Origin: Burkholderia cepacia
GTDB taxonomy: Bacteria; Pseudomonadota; Gammaproteobacteria; Burkholderiales; Burkholderiaceae
Assembly (NCBI RefSeq): GCF_001039005.1
Contig: NZ_LDWR01000021.1
Coordinates: 186,001-250,000 of the forward strand
Length of the DNA stretch: 64,000 nt
Direction of reading: 5' to 3'
A model generated the notes under the pieces. It did no database searches and was not told the origin of the DNA. It saw only the letters and a program-made list of their open reading frames with translations. The position numbers and the translations under genes are program-made. Shown piece by piece: positions 1-8,568 of the stretch (position 1 is the stretch's first letter; every line of letters starts with the position of its first letter).

Positions 1-1
1 G

Positions 2-298
2 CTGCTCGCGGGCTGGGTGACGACCGAGGCGGGTCGCCAGCCGTGGGTCGTGTATGGCGTGATGCGCACCGCGCAGGCCGTGTCGCCGCTGTCGGTGCAA
101 CAGGTCAGCCTGTCGATGATGACGTTCGTGATCGTGTACTTCCTCGTGTTCGGCACCGGCGTGTACTACATGCTGAAGCTGATGAAGGCCGGCCCCGCGC
201 TGCCCGACGTGAAGCACGACGACACGCCCGACACGCGCCCCGATCACACCGCGCGCCGCCCGATGTCGGCCGTCGACGAGCTGATCGAAACCGTCTGA
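2..298 (+). CDS. cydA: Cytochrome bd-type quinol oxidase subunit I, C-terminal end (partial)
   Basis: The gene enters from the left edge; only the last 98 residues are visible. The subunit carries the haems and oxidises quinol at the inner membrane, passing electrons to oxygen. The visible part has the GRQPW motif near its start, typical of the last part of CydA/CioA, then one hydrophobic helix and a charged cytoplasmic tail. It is followed after 29 bases by cydB on the same strand, so the two are co-transcribed. The quinol-loop length, which separates true bd from CIO enzymes, lies outside the window. Confidence 0.93.
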   Translation: MLAGWVTTEAGRQPWVVYGVMRTAQAVSPLSVQQVSLSMMTFVIVYFLVFGTGVYYMLKLMKAGPALPDVKHDDTPDTRPDHTARRPMSAVDELIETV

Positions 299-327
299 GC
301 CCACCCCATCCGCACACGAGAAAACCT

Positions 328-1335
328 ATGGACGTCACCGTAATCTGGGCCGCGATCATCGCATTGGGGCTCTTCATGTACGTCGTGCTCGACGGCTTCG
401 ACCTCGGCATCGGCATCGTCTTCCCGTTCTTCCCGGACGAGAAGGAACGCGACCTGATGATGAACACGGTCGCCCCCGTGTGGGACGGCAACGAGACGTG
501 GCTCGTGCTCGGCGGCGCCGGGTTGTTCGCGGTGTTCCCGATCGTCTATTCGACCGTGCTGTCCGCACTGTACCTGCCGCTGATCTTCATGCTGGTCTGC
601 CTGATCTTCCGCGGCGTGTCGTTCGAGATCCGCGCGAAGGCGCGGCGCACGAAGCACCTGTGGGATCTCGCGTTCATCGGCGGCTCCGCCGGCGCGACGC
701 TGTTCCAGGGCATCGCGCTCGGTGCGTTCCTGCAGGGTATCGACGTGAAGGACGGCGTGTTCGCGGGCGACGCATTCGACTGGCTGACGCCGTTCAGCCT
801 GCTGACCGGCCTCGGCCTGATCGTGACCTATGCGCTGCTCGGCTGCTGCTGGCTCGTCGCGAAGACGGAAGGCGACCTGCAGCGCCGGCTGCATCGCGTC
901 GTGTGGCCGCTGACCATCGTGCTGCTCGGCTTCATCGCGGTCGTCAGCCTGTGGACGCCGCTGCAGGATCCCGCCATCGCGCAGCGCTGGTTCGACTCGG
1001 GGCTGTTCTGGCGCCTGCTGCCGGTGCCGTTCCTGGTCGCCGGGTGCGCGGTGTGGATGCGTCGCGCGGTACGCGACCGGCACGACATGATGCCGTTCGT
1101 GCTCGCGCTGGCGCTCGTGCTGCTCGGCTACGTCGGTCTGCTCGTCACGCTGTTCCCGTACGCGATTCCTCAGACCATGACGATCTGGGAAGCGGCGGCG
1201 CCGCGTTCCAGCCAGACCTTCACGCTGGTCGGCGCAGCGGTTATCCTCCCGATCATCATCGCCTACACGACGATGGGTTACTGGGTATTCCGAGGCAAGG
1301 TGCGCCATGAAGACCAGCATTACTACCACCACTGA
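328..1335 (+). CDS. cydB: Cytochrome bd-type quinol oxidase subunit II
   Basis: A 335-residue polytopic membrane protein with about eight or nine hydrophobic helices. The N-terminal half has the family signature residues DGFDLG (about residues 30-35) and the WDGNETWLV block (about 51-59). It is the membrane partner of subunit I. The ATG at 328 follows a GAG-containing leader shortly after the cydA stop. Association with a DUF2474 gene suggests the cyanide-insensitive (CIO) subtype, for which cioB would be the alternative name; this is inferred from context. Confidence 0.95.
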   Translation: MDVTVIWAAIIALGLFMYVVLDGFDLGIGIVFPFFPDEKERDLMMNTVAPVWDGNETWLVLGGAGLFAVFPIVYSTVLSALYLPLIFMLVCLIFRGVSFEIRAKARRTKHLWDLAFIGGSAGATLFQGIALGAFLQGIDVKDGVFAGDAFDWLTPFSLLTGLGLIVTYALLGCCWLVAKTEGDLQRRLHRVVWPLTIVLLGFIAVVSLWTPLQDPAIAQRWFDSGLFWRLLPVPFLVAGCAVWMRRAVRDRHDMMPFVLALALVLLGYVGLLVTLFPYAIPQTMTIWEAAAPRSSQTFTLVGAAVILPIIIAYTTMGYWVFRGKVRHEDQHYYHH

Positions 1336-1486
1336 TTCCGCCGATCGCCCGCCCGAGGCGCCGCGACCGCGGATGCGCGGCTGGATGTGGTTCGTCGTGC
1401 TGTGGGCGGGCGGCGTGATCGGCGCCGTCACGCTCGGCTACGCGTTCAAGATCTTCATGAACCTGACGCTGTTTGCGGTGAAGTAA
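1307..1486 (+). CDS. DUF2474 small membrane protein of the oxidase operon
   Basis: A 59-residue protein whose start lies inside the last 29 bases of cydB in another frame, which suggests translational coupling. After a hydrophilic, proline- and threonine-rich N-terminus it has one membrane helix (from about residue 26, WMWFVVLWAGGVIGAVTLG) and ends with a short FMNLTLF stretch. Size, position and sequence fit the DUF2474 proteins found at the end of CIO-type oxidase operons, comparable in place to CydX, which stabilises bd oxidase. A role as an accessory subunit is inferred. Confidence 0.8.
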   Translation: MKTSITTTTDSADRPPEAPRPRMRGWMWFVVLWAGGVIGAVTLGYAFKIFMNLTLFAVK

Positions 1487-1615
1487 GCACCCTCTGCGTT
1501 GCTCGCCGGGGCGAATGCCGGACCCGTTCCGCGCATCCCGCCTCCGGCTCACTGCCGTCGCCGCCGGCACGCTGCCGTGGCGATCGCAATCCCCCGCTTT
1601 CACGCACCGGCGCAC

Positions 1616-2299
1616 TCACCGCTCGCACTTCGTCGCGCACATCGCCTTGTCCACTTCCGTGAAGAACGCCTGGTAGTACCCGGGCTCCATGACGGTCTTG
1701 GTACGCGAATCGCCGGCGCTGTCCCACACCGTGCGATCGAATCGTGCCCGCACGATCGCGACGTGCGCCTCCCGCCCCGCCCGAACCGTCACGATAGCGG
1801 CCACGCGTTCATGATCGGGCTTCGTCGGCAGCATCCCGATGCGCGCCTTCAGCGCGCCGCGCAACAGCTGACGCCACTTCGGGATCAGCGCGTCGCTGCG
1901 CCCCGCTTCCACCAGCCCCGAATCGCGATCGACCGTCACCGGCGCATAACCCTGCGCGCGCAGCACGCCGGCCACCGCGTCGAGCGTGCGCGCCTGCGTC
2001 GCATCCGCATAGCGGCGATCGCTGAGCATGCGCAGCGTCTGCTGCTCGGTATCGGTCAGGTCGACTTCGGTCTGGCTCGAGCTGTAGCGCACCAGCGATC
2101 CGCCGTTGCCGATCTGCCGCTCGTTGTCGGGTTTCGTCGCGCACCCGGTCAGCGCCGCGAACAGTCCGGCACAGGCGAGCGCCAGTGCGCCGCGGCCGCG
2201 CGCGGGCGGCACTGCGGCCAGGCGGCGCGCCGCGCGCCGGAGGCGAAGACGGTGGCGAATTCCGGTTGCCCGGGTGTCGGGTGGCGATATGATCGTCAT
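1616..2299 (-). CDS. Putative lipoprotein of unknown function
   Basis: A 227-residue protein. The ATG at 2299 is chosen because it has an AGGAGAG ribosome site about nine bases upstream; the frame stays open further but without such a site. The arginine-rich N-terminus leads into a hydrophobic stretch ending in LTGC, a lipobox, so the mature protein probably starts with a lipidated cysteine. The rest is soluble and mixed alpha/beta, with no domain I recognise. It converges with the cyd operon and is divergent from the LysR gene, separated by about 100 bases. Confidence 0.75.
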   Translation of the reverse strand: MTIISPPDTRATGIRHRLRLRRAARRLAAVPPARGRGALALACAGLFAALTGCATKPDNERQIGNGGSLVRYSSSQTEVDLTDTEQQTLRMLSDRRYADATQARTLDAVAGVLRAQGYAPVTVDRDSGLVEAGRSDALIPKWRQLLRGALKARIGMLPTKPDHERVAAIVTVRAGREAHVAIVRARFDRTVWDSAGDSRTKTVMEPGYYQAFFTEVDKAMCATKCER

Positions 2300-2399
2300 C
2301 GGGGCGTTCTCTCCTGTCGGCGCCATGATAGGGAGGCACCCGGGCCGCCACAAACGACATTTTTTGACCCACTGTTTAGCTTTTCTTCGCGATCTCACG

Positions 2400-3305
2400 A
2401 TGCGCCGATTACCGCCCCTGAACGCGCTGCGCAGCTTCGAAGCCGCCGGCCGCCTGCAGAGCCTCACCCTCGCCGCCGAGGAACTGAACGTGACCCAGAG
2501 CGCGATCGCGCAGCAGATCCGCGTACTCGAATCGTTCTTCGGGCAGAAGCTGTTCGAACGCGACGGGCGTTCGCTGCGGCTCACGCCGCGCGCGCGGCAT
2601 TACCTCGTCGACGTCGCGAGTTGCCTCGGCCGGCTCGCGCAGGCGACCGGGCAGATGTTCGAACCGGAGGGCGGCCAGCCGGTGCGGATCAACGCATCGG
2701 TGTCGTTCGCGCACGGATGGTTGCTGACGCAACTGGCCGTATTCCAGGCCGCGCATCCGGATATCGACGTGCAGCTCGTCACGACCGCCGACGCCGAACG
2801 CGACCAGATCGACGAAACCTGCGACATCGTGATCCGCCGCTATACGCCGGAGTTGCGCCGCAAGGGCTTCGTGTCGCGTCCGCTGCTCGCGACCGTCGCG
2901 GTGCCCGTGTGTGCGCCCGGCCATCCGGTGCTCGAACGGGTGCGCGTGCCGGCGGACCTGCGCAACGCGCCGCTGCTGCACTACGCGGGCATGCCGCAGG
3001 CGTGGCAATACTGGTTCCACCAGGCCGGCTCGGACGTCACCGAGACATTGCGCGGGCCGTTCTATCGCGAGTTCTTTCTGATGGTGAAAGCTGCCGCGAG
3101 CGGGCTCGGCGTGTGCCTTGCGCCGCGCGCGGTCGTTAGCGACGACATCGCGAACGGCCGGCTCGTCGCGCTGTTTCCCGAGGTCCACCTCGAAGGGCCG
3201 CCGTTTCATTGCCTGTATCGCAACGACGACGATCCGTCGCTGCGCACGTTCGTCGACTGGCTGTTCGCGCGGGCCGAGGAACTGGACGGGCCGGTGGCGG
3301 AGTGA
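2400..3305 (+). CDS. LysR-family transcriptional regulator (GcvA-like)
   Basis: A 301-residue LysR protein: winged helix-turn-helix in residues 1-65 (the TQSAIAQQIRVLE recognition helix region is clear) and a periplasmic-binding-protein-like effector domain after about residue 90. The opening PPLNALRSFEAAGR is typical of the GcvA/AmpR branch. It is transcribed away from the lipoprotein at 1616-2299. Its target is not evident from the sequence; the divergent lipoprotein is the usual guess for this family. Confidence 0.9.
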   Translation: MRRLPPLNALRSFEAAGRLQSLTLAAEELNVTQSAIAQQIRVLESFFGQKLFERDGRSLRLTPRARHYLVDVASCLGRLAQATGQMFEPEGGQPVRINASVSFAHGWLLTQLAVFQAAHPDIDVQLVTTADAERDQIDETCDIVIRRYTPELRRKGFVSRPLLATVAVPVCAPGHPVLERVRVPADLRNAPLLHYAGMPQAWQYWFHQAGSDVTETLRGPFYREFFLMVKAAASGLGVCLAPRAVVSDDIANGRLVALFPEVHLEGPPFHCLYRNDDDPSLRTFVDWLFARAEELDGPVAE

Positions 3306-3320
3306 CGGCGGCGTCAGCCG

Positions 3321-3605
3321 CTATGGCGACTCGCGCACGACCCCGAGCTTCAGCCCCAGCATGCCGAAGATTCGGTTCATCGTCTGCACCGTGCCGTCGC
3401 TGCGCCCCTGTTCGATATCCTGAATCGTTTTTGTCGATACGCCCGCGAGCTTCGCCATTTCCACGCTCGTCAGCCGCATCGTGCGTTTGAGATGGCGCAC
3501 GGATTCCCGCAACGTCCATTCGGGATGCGAAAGAACATCCTCGATCGCCTGCCGACGAAGCGCCAGTTGGTCGGGAAGCGACAGCGTGTTGTAGCGCTTG
3601 TCCAT
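3321..3605 (-). CDS. Xre-family helix-turn-helix protein, HipB-like antitoxin
   Basis: A 94-residue protein with a helix-turn-helix in its second half; the segment VEMAKLAGVSTKTIQDIEQG (about residues 48-67) is a standard Xre fold. It begins 16 bases after the HipA-type gene on the same strand, so the pair forms one transcript. By analogy with HipB it should bind DNA and neutralise the kinase. The N-terminal half (about 45 residues before the HTH) is longer than in E. coli HipB. In E. coli the antitoxin gene comes first; here it comes second. Confidence 0.82.
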   Translation of the reverse strand: MDKRYNTLSLPDQLALRRQAIEDVLSHPEWTLRESVRHLKRTMRLTSVEMAKLAGVSTKTIQDIEQGRSDGTVQTMNRIFGMLGLKLGVVRESP

Positions 3606-3621
3606 GGTGTCGTCGGCAGGA

Positions 3622-4935
3622 TCAGAGTGCGGCCATTTCGCCTGCAAGCCGTGCAATGCCAGGCCGCAGATGCGCGTGCACGTCCGGCTCCAGCCCGAAA
3701 TCCGCGCCATGGTCGGCCAGTTTCCGCAGACATGGCGCCATGTCGCGCAGCCGCGCCGCCAGCGCGCCGCGATCGAGTGTCCGATGTGTTTCCCCGGGCT
3801 GCGGCTCACTCGCCCGGACGACGGTGTCGAGCACGCGCGTCCAATCCGGGCTGCCGCCGTCGTTGTCTTGCCAGCGAATGCGTCTGGCGATGCCGTCGGG
3901 ATGCAAGTACATCGGCGCGAAATCGTATAGCGGCGTAAGCGCGACGCGGCCGTCGAAGTCACGCTGCAAAGCAGTGTTTCGTGCGTGATTGTCCTTGTTG
4001 CCCAGCGCCAGATTCGCGACGTCGCGGCACAGATATTCGCTCACCTCGGCTTGCGGATCCGTGCATTCGCGCACGAGATGCCAGCACACCTCATCGTGAG
4101 TCGGCACGACGCCGAAACCGGCCCTGCCGGTCAACGACGCGATACTTTCCTGTGCGAGCCGGGCAACGCCCGACACACCGCGCACACGGTCGAAACGAGG
4201 GATAAAGAGGGATCGGCCGCGCAGCGTCAACGGCGCATGCACACGCAGGCCAAGAAATTGCGCGAGTGCCATGTATGCCGCCTCGTGGCGCAGAATTTGC
4301 GCAAGACGCTCATTCGTGCCACGTCCGAACTTCACGATGTAATGCGCGATCGCTCGCTCGTCGGGCAGCGTGTGATCCAGGTAGAGAAGGCCGTCGTCGG
4401 CCCGAGTCAGCAGCAGCTTGGGCCATTCGCCCTGCACACCCGACGATCCGGCCACAAAGAACCCGTGTGCGGCAAGAAACTCGCTGAACGCATCGCCGCG
4501 CGTCGCAATCTCGTCATCCGTGAAACCTTGCAGCGGCCCCCGCCGTTCGGCCAGCCACTGTGCGGCCTCCTTTACGCGGAGATTGCCGATCGAATTGCCG
4601 GCTCCCGCCAGCAACAGTGGCCAGTCGGCGCCCTCTTCCGCCATTTCCGGCAACCCAAGCCGGCGAAGCAGCTCAAGACGACCGAAACCCTGCGGCAACA
4701 AGTCAATCAGGAATACCGGCCAATGCGGCTGATCCAGCGGCTCGAGGCCGACCGGAAAGCGACAGGTCATCGCGTACGCGTCCTTGGCAGACCGGTGTTC
4801 GACGGCCCATTCGATGTCGTATCCCGTATACGTGCGGCTACGCCAGCCCTCCCCGGCTTGCCCGAGCAGGCTGACAACACCGACGTCATGCCAGATGCCG
4901 TTGGCGTGGAGTTGAATAGTGCATGACTGATTCAT
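3622..4935 (-). CDS. HipA-family serine/threonine kinase toxin
   Basis: A 437-residue HipA-like protein. Visible motifs are SSGVQGEWPK (about 164-173, equivalent to the SGAQEK loop), the catalytic GNKDNHARN (312-320; D315 and N320 as catalytic and metal ligands) and LYDFAP (336-341, with D338). HipA of E. coli phosphorylates glutamyl-tRNA synthetase and arrests growth; the target here is unknown. Length fits the family. The upstream region is AT-rich and has a TATAAT-like hexamer on the minus strand near 4979-4984, but no convincing -35. The partner gene lies downstream at 3321-3605. Confidence 0.9.
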   Translation of the reverse strand: MNQSCTIQLHANGIWHDVGVVSLLGQAGEGWRSRTYTGYDIEWAVEHRSAKDAYAMTCRFPVGLEPLDQPHWPVFLIDLLPQGFGRLELLRRLGLPEMAEEGADWPLLLAGAGNSIGNLRVKEAAQWLAERRGPLQGFTDDEIATRGDAFSEFLAAHGFFVAGSSGVQGEWPKLLLTRADDGLLYLDHTLPDERAIAHYIVKFGRGTNERLAQILRHEAAYMALAQFLGLRVHAPLTLRGRSLFIPRFDRVRGVSGVARLAQESIASLTGRAGFGVVPTHDEVCWHLVRECTDPQAEVSEYLCRDVANLALGNKDNHARNTALQRDFDGRVALTPLYDFAPMYLHPDGIARRIRWQDNDGGSPDWTRVLDTVVRASEPQPGETHRTLDRGALAARLRDMAPCLRKLADHGADFGLEPDVHAHLRPGIARLAGEMAAL

Positions 4936-5055
4936 TTCGGCAGAAAAATATACAAATCATGGCGATTTATCTGCATGAATTATATAGAATTCTTCCGAAA
5001 CAGGATGGCAACGGAAAAAACATCGGAAAGTGCGCCATTGCCAACCCGGCCCCGC

Positions 5056-5250
5056 TCAGCGTCGACCGCCCAGCGCGTCCTCGATCTTGCGATCGGTCTT
5101 GTACTGGCTCAGCGCATAAACCGACCAGATCGCGGCCGGGATCCAGCCGATCAGCGTCAGTTGCAAGACCAAGCAGATCAGCCCGGCGACTGGACGCCCG
5201 ATCGTGAAGAACTGCAGCCACGGGACCAGCAGGGCAAGAATCAGGCGCAT
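5056..5250 (-). CDS. YqaE/Pmp3 family small membrane protein
   Basis: A 64-residue protein with two hydrophobic helices (about residues 3-20 and 24-46) and a charged tail. The pattern with GRPVAGLICLVLQLTLIGWIP fits the UPF0057/Pmp3 family of stress-related proteolipids that affect membrane potential. It stands alone between the HipA promoter region and the porin remnant. Its physiological role here is not known. Confidence 0.85.
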   Translation of the reverse strand: MRLILALLVPWLQFFTIGRPVAGLICLVLQLTLIGWIPAAIWSVYALSQYKTDRKIEDALGGRR

Positions 5251-5366
5251 CGAAAACCTCTTGGTGCATTGTTGAAGGAGTGTGTGCGGTCAATATGGCG
5301 ATGTGCTCCGACGAAATCAAGCGCATGCGGCGCCATCGTTCCCCTTCACCCGCTCGCCCCCTCCCC

Positions 5367-5397
5367 AAAAAACGGCCCTCGCATCGCACAAGGGCCG
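5367..5397 (-). terminator. Rho-independent terminator behind the porin remnant
   Basis: On the minus strand, CGGCCC and GGGCCG form a stem around a 13-base loop and are followed at once by six T residues. It lies about 30 bases beyond the stop codon of the truncated porin at 5431, so it is the original porin terminator, still intact. Confidence 0.85.
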
Positions 5398-5430
5398 CAT
5401 CAAAGCGCCGGAGAAAAACCCGCGTCGCGA

Positions 5431-6020
5431 TCAGAACGTGTGCCGCAGGCCAACCCGCACGAGCGTCTGCGTATCGCCCGCCGACGAAATGCCGTTGCCG
5501 ACGTCGCCGACCGACACCGTCGCGTCAACGACGTTGCCGTACGGATCGAGCGTCTTGCCGCTCGCCTTCTGGTAGCCGACGAGACCGTAGAGCGCGGTCC
5601 GCTTCGACAGGGAGTAGTACGTCGCGAGGTTCAGCTGGTGATACTTCGGCGCGGCTTCGCCGCCGACCGAGCTGCCGCGCGTGAAGTCGTAGCCTGTCGC
5701 GACGCGTAGCGCCGGCGACACCTGCCACGACGCCGTGCCGCCGATCGAGTTGTAGGTCGCGTTGCCCCGGAACGTCGAGAACGCGCCCGCCCGATACTGC
5801 GTGTTGCTGTACGACAGGCCCAGCGTCACCGCGCCGATCTGGTAGGTCGACGCGGCCGCGACGATCTGCATGCTCTTCGACGACGCAAAACCCTCGTTGA
5901 TCGACGATGCGAACGTGCCGTCGTAAGAGCCGGTCCATGCGCCGCCGTTCGCGCCGAATGCATTGGTCGCGTACAGGTAGGCCGCACCGATCGCGAACGG
6001 CCCGTTCACGTATTGGCCGC
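5431..6020 (-). pseudogene. Gram-negative porin, C-terminal half only
   Basis: The reading frame ends with the outer-membrane signature LRHTF and carries typical general-porin strands (NGPFAIGAAYLY, YSLSKRTALYGLVGYQ). Trimeric porins of this family are about 350-390 residues with a signal peptide; here only about 195 homologous residues remain. Upstream of about 6020 the frame stays open for a few codons, but the sequence is not porin-like and has no signal peptide or ribosome site. I read this as a gene cut off at its 5' half by deletion or rearrangement. The breakpoint position is approximate. Confidence 0.8.
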
Positions 6021-6086
6021 AGACCATTCGACCGATACAGCCTGATACCACCGGATACCACACACCCCGTCAGACGGGATACCGAC

Positions 6087-6653
6087 CTACGCCGACTCGG
6101 ACAACCATCGCGCGACATGCGCGACAAGCCGATCCGCTTCGTCGAAGCATTCGACGCCCGCCACCTGCGGCGCGTCGCACATCGCAAAAACCGGCTTGCC
6201 CCACTGCAGGCCGAGCGCGATTTCGGACAGCGTGCCGAGGCCGCCGCCCACCGCGATCAGGCACAGCGACGCGCGCGCGATCAGTGCGTTGCGCGTGATA
6301 CCGAGCCCGGTCGGCAGCGCAACGCTCAGATACGGATTCGCGTGCTGCGCATCGTCCTCCGGCAGCAACCCGATCGCACAGCCGCCCGCCGCATGCGCGC
6401 CGCGCGCGGCGGCTTCCATCACACCCTGCTTGCCGCCGCCGACGAGCGCGACGCCCGCCCCCGCGAGCCCGTGCGCGATCCGTTCGGCCACGTGCAACTG
6501 CAGCTCCGTCGCTTCGCGCGGCCCGATCACGCCGACCGGCATCCGATGCCGCCGCACGCCGCGTTGCCGTTCCGCCAGTTGCGCGAGCGCGTCGCGCGCC
6601 GCTTCCGACCATTCAATGACGCCGTTGCCGAACAAGGCCTTCCCCCAATGCAA
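6087..6653 (-). CDS. SLOG/LOG-like Rossmann-fold protein (TIGR00725 type)
   Basis: A 188-residue protein with the nucleotide-binding motifs of the LOG/SLOG superfamily: GGGKQGVMEAA (about 72-82) and GGGLGTLSE (about 137-145). Relatives include lysine-decarboxylase-like nucleotide phosphoribohydrolases and putative ligand-sensing proteins. The given start overlaps the end of the permease gene by 41 bases; an internal ATG at 6542 (MPVGVIGPRE) would remove the overlap, and neither has a strong ribosome site. Co-transcription with the ABC importer genes suggests a linked role, but the substrate is unknown. Confidence 0.78.
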   Translation of the reverse strand: MHWGKALFGNGVIEWSEAARDALAQLAERQRGVRRHRMPVGVIGPREATELQLHVAERIAHGLAGAGVALVGGGKQGVMEAAARGAHAAGGCAIGLLPEDDAQHANPYLSVALPTGLGITRNALIARASLCLIAVGGGLGTLSEIALGLQWGKPVFAMCDAPQVAGVECFDEADRLVAHVARWLSESA

Positions 6654-7443
6654 GAACGCAGGTGCAGATTGCCGTCAGCACGATCGACAGCACGGCCGCC
6701 TGCGAGAAATCGGTTTGCCCGTCCGACAGCTTCAGATACATCAGCAGCGGCAGGATGTTGATCTGCGTGCCGGCCAGTGCGATCGCGGTGCCATAGGTGC
6801 CGAGCGCGATCGCCGTCACGAGGCACCACGCGGATGCGATCGACGGCCACAGCTCGCGCCATGCGACGTCGAGCCACGCGCGCCACGGCCGCGCGCCGAG
6901 CGTCAGCGCGGCTTCGAGCGGCCGCCGGTCGAGGTTCGCGAGCGCCGGATAGAGCATCAGCGCGACGCGCGGGATCAGGTAGTACGCATACGCGACGGCC
7001 AGCCCCGGCATCGTGTAGATCGCGCCGCCGATCTCGTTCGCGTTCGCGCCCAGCGATGCGAGCAGCGTCGTGACGAAACCGGCGCGGCCGAACGCGAGAA
7101 TGAAGCCGTACGCGATCACCAGCCCGGAAAACGCGAGCGGCACGCCGAGCATTGCGAGCGACCATCGGCGGCGGGCTGGCGACTGCCCGGCCAAGGCGAA
7201 GGCAACCGGCATGCCGACGCCGACCGACAGCGTGCCGGCGAACACCGCGAGCGCCAACGAGCGCACGATCGCGTAGCCGACCAGCGGATCGCCGAACACG
7301 GCGGCAAACGCGCGGCCGCTGTCCGTGAATGCCGCGGCGACGAGCGCGGCGAGCGGCAGCGCGAAGAACACCGCGAGCAGCGCGGCCGCGGGCACCGCAC
7401 CGAAGCGGCGCAGCGCGCCGTGTTCGATTGACGAGGCGTGCAT
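6613..7443 (-). CDS. ABC importer permease
   Basis: A 276-residue inner-membrane protein with about six helices and a binding-protein-dependent permease EAA-type loop (LEAALTLGARPWRAWLDV, about residues 174-191), which contacts the ATPase. It starts 10 bases after the substrate-binding-protein gene. Together with the second permease at 9620-10477 it should form a heterodimeric channel, as in iron(III), polyamine and phosphonate importers. Confidence 0.88.
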   Translation of the reverse strand: MHASSIEHGALRRFGAVPAAALLAVFFALPLAALVAAAFTDSGRAFAAVFGDPLVGYAIVRSLALAVFAGTLSVGVGMPVAFALAGQSPARRRWSLAMLGVPLAFSGLVIAYGFILAFGRAGFVTTLLASLGANANEIGGAIYTMPGLAVAYAYYLIPRVALMLYPALANLDRRPLEAALTLGARPWRAWLDVAWRELWPSIASAWCLVTAIALGTYGTAIALAGTQINILPLLMYLKLSDGQTDFSQAAVLSIVLTAICTCVLALGEGLVRQRRH

Positions 7444-7453
7444 CGTCCGCTCC

Positions 7454-8542
7454 TTATTTGCCGAGCGTCGCCTGCGACCAGAGCTGGTCGACCTCGGCCT
7501 TGCGCGCCGCCGCCTTCACGACGTCGAGCGGGCGCACCTGCGGTGCATTCGGCAACTTCGCCGCGACATCCGGCGCAACCGGCGTACCGGACACCGCCGG
7601 ACGCACGTAGCCTTGCGCAAACAGCGCCTGCCCGACGTCGCTCATCACCAGGTTGAGCCACAGTTGCGCGGCGGACGGGTTCGGGCCGTTCTTCACGAGG
7701 CTCATCGCATACGGCGCCGACACGCTGCCGTCCTGCGGAATCACGACGTCGGCCGCGTCGCCCATGCCATCCACATACTTCGCCTTGAGACCGTCGTTCT
7801 CGTAGCCGATCAGGATCGGGATCTCGCCCTTCACGAACTTCGCGTACGGCGTCGTGCCCTCGACGCGCAGCACGTTGCCCGCGTTCTTCAGCTTGCCGAA
7901 GAATTCCGCGCCGGGTTTCGGGTTCTCGACGCTGCCGCCGTTCGCATACGCGGCCGCGAACACCGCGACCTGGCCCTGGCCCGTCGAACGCGGGTCGAGA
8001 TAGACCACCGCGTTGCGATACTCGGGTTTCAGCAGGTCCGACCACCGCTGCGGCGCGTTCTTGACGAGCTTCTTGTTGACGAGGAACGCGATGTTCAGCG
8101 AATGCACCGCGAACCAGCGGCCGTCGGCCGCGCGGAAGACGTTCGGCAGCTTGTCGAAGTTGACCGGCTTGAACGGCGCGACGACATCCTTGCCCTCGGC
8201 GTCGAGCGCCGACGCGGCGAAGTAATACGCGGTATCGGCCTGCGGACGGCGGCGCGACTTGTCGAGCGCGACGACGGTGGCCGCTGAGCCAATGTCGTTG
8301 TACGTGATCTCGACCTTCGGATAGCGCTTGCGGAATTCGGCGAACAACGCCTTCCAGTTCGCCCATTCGGGGCCCGTGTCGAACGACACGACGAGCCCTT
8401 CGTCGGCGGCCTTCGCGTACAGCGCGTCTTCTCCGGGGTACAGCGGCGCGGCGTGGGCCGACGCACCAGCGAGCGCCGCGAACGCGCAGAGCGCCAGCAC
8501 GCGGACGCGCAAGGCTTTCACAAGAGGATGGCCTGCAAACAT
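7454..8542 (-). CDS. ABC importer periplasmic substrate-binding protein
   Basis: A class II-type binding protein with a signal peptide (hydrophobic core about residues 13-26, cleavage after the ASAHA motif). The ATG at 8542 is preferred because a GGAG site lies about eight bases upstream; another ATG at 8572 overlaps the ATPase stop as ATGA and could allow coupling. The family resembles iron(III), polyamine and 2-aminoethylphosphonate binders; the ligand cannot be fixed by eye. It lies between the ATPase and permease genes. Confidence 0.86.
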   Translation of the reverse strand: MFAGHPLVKALRVRVLALCAFAALAGASAHAAPLYPGEDALYAKAADEGLVVSFDTGPEWANWKALFAEFRKRYPKVEITYNDIGSAATVVALDKSRRRPQADTAYYFAASALDAEGKDVVAPFKPVNFDKLPNVFRAADGRWFAVHSLNIAFLVNKKLVKNAPQRWSDLLKPEYRNAVVYLDPRSTGQGQVAVFAAAYANGGSVENPKPGAEFFGKLKNAGNVLRVEGTTPYAKFVKGEIPILIGYENDGLKAKYVDGMGDAADVVIPQDGSVSAPYAMSLVKNGPNPSAAQLWLNLVMSDVGQALFAQGYVRPAVSGTPVAPDVAAKLPNAPQVRPLDVVKAAARKAEVDQLWSQATLGK

Positions 8543-8568
8543 CGTGAATCTCCGTTGAATGAAATGGG

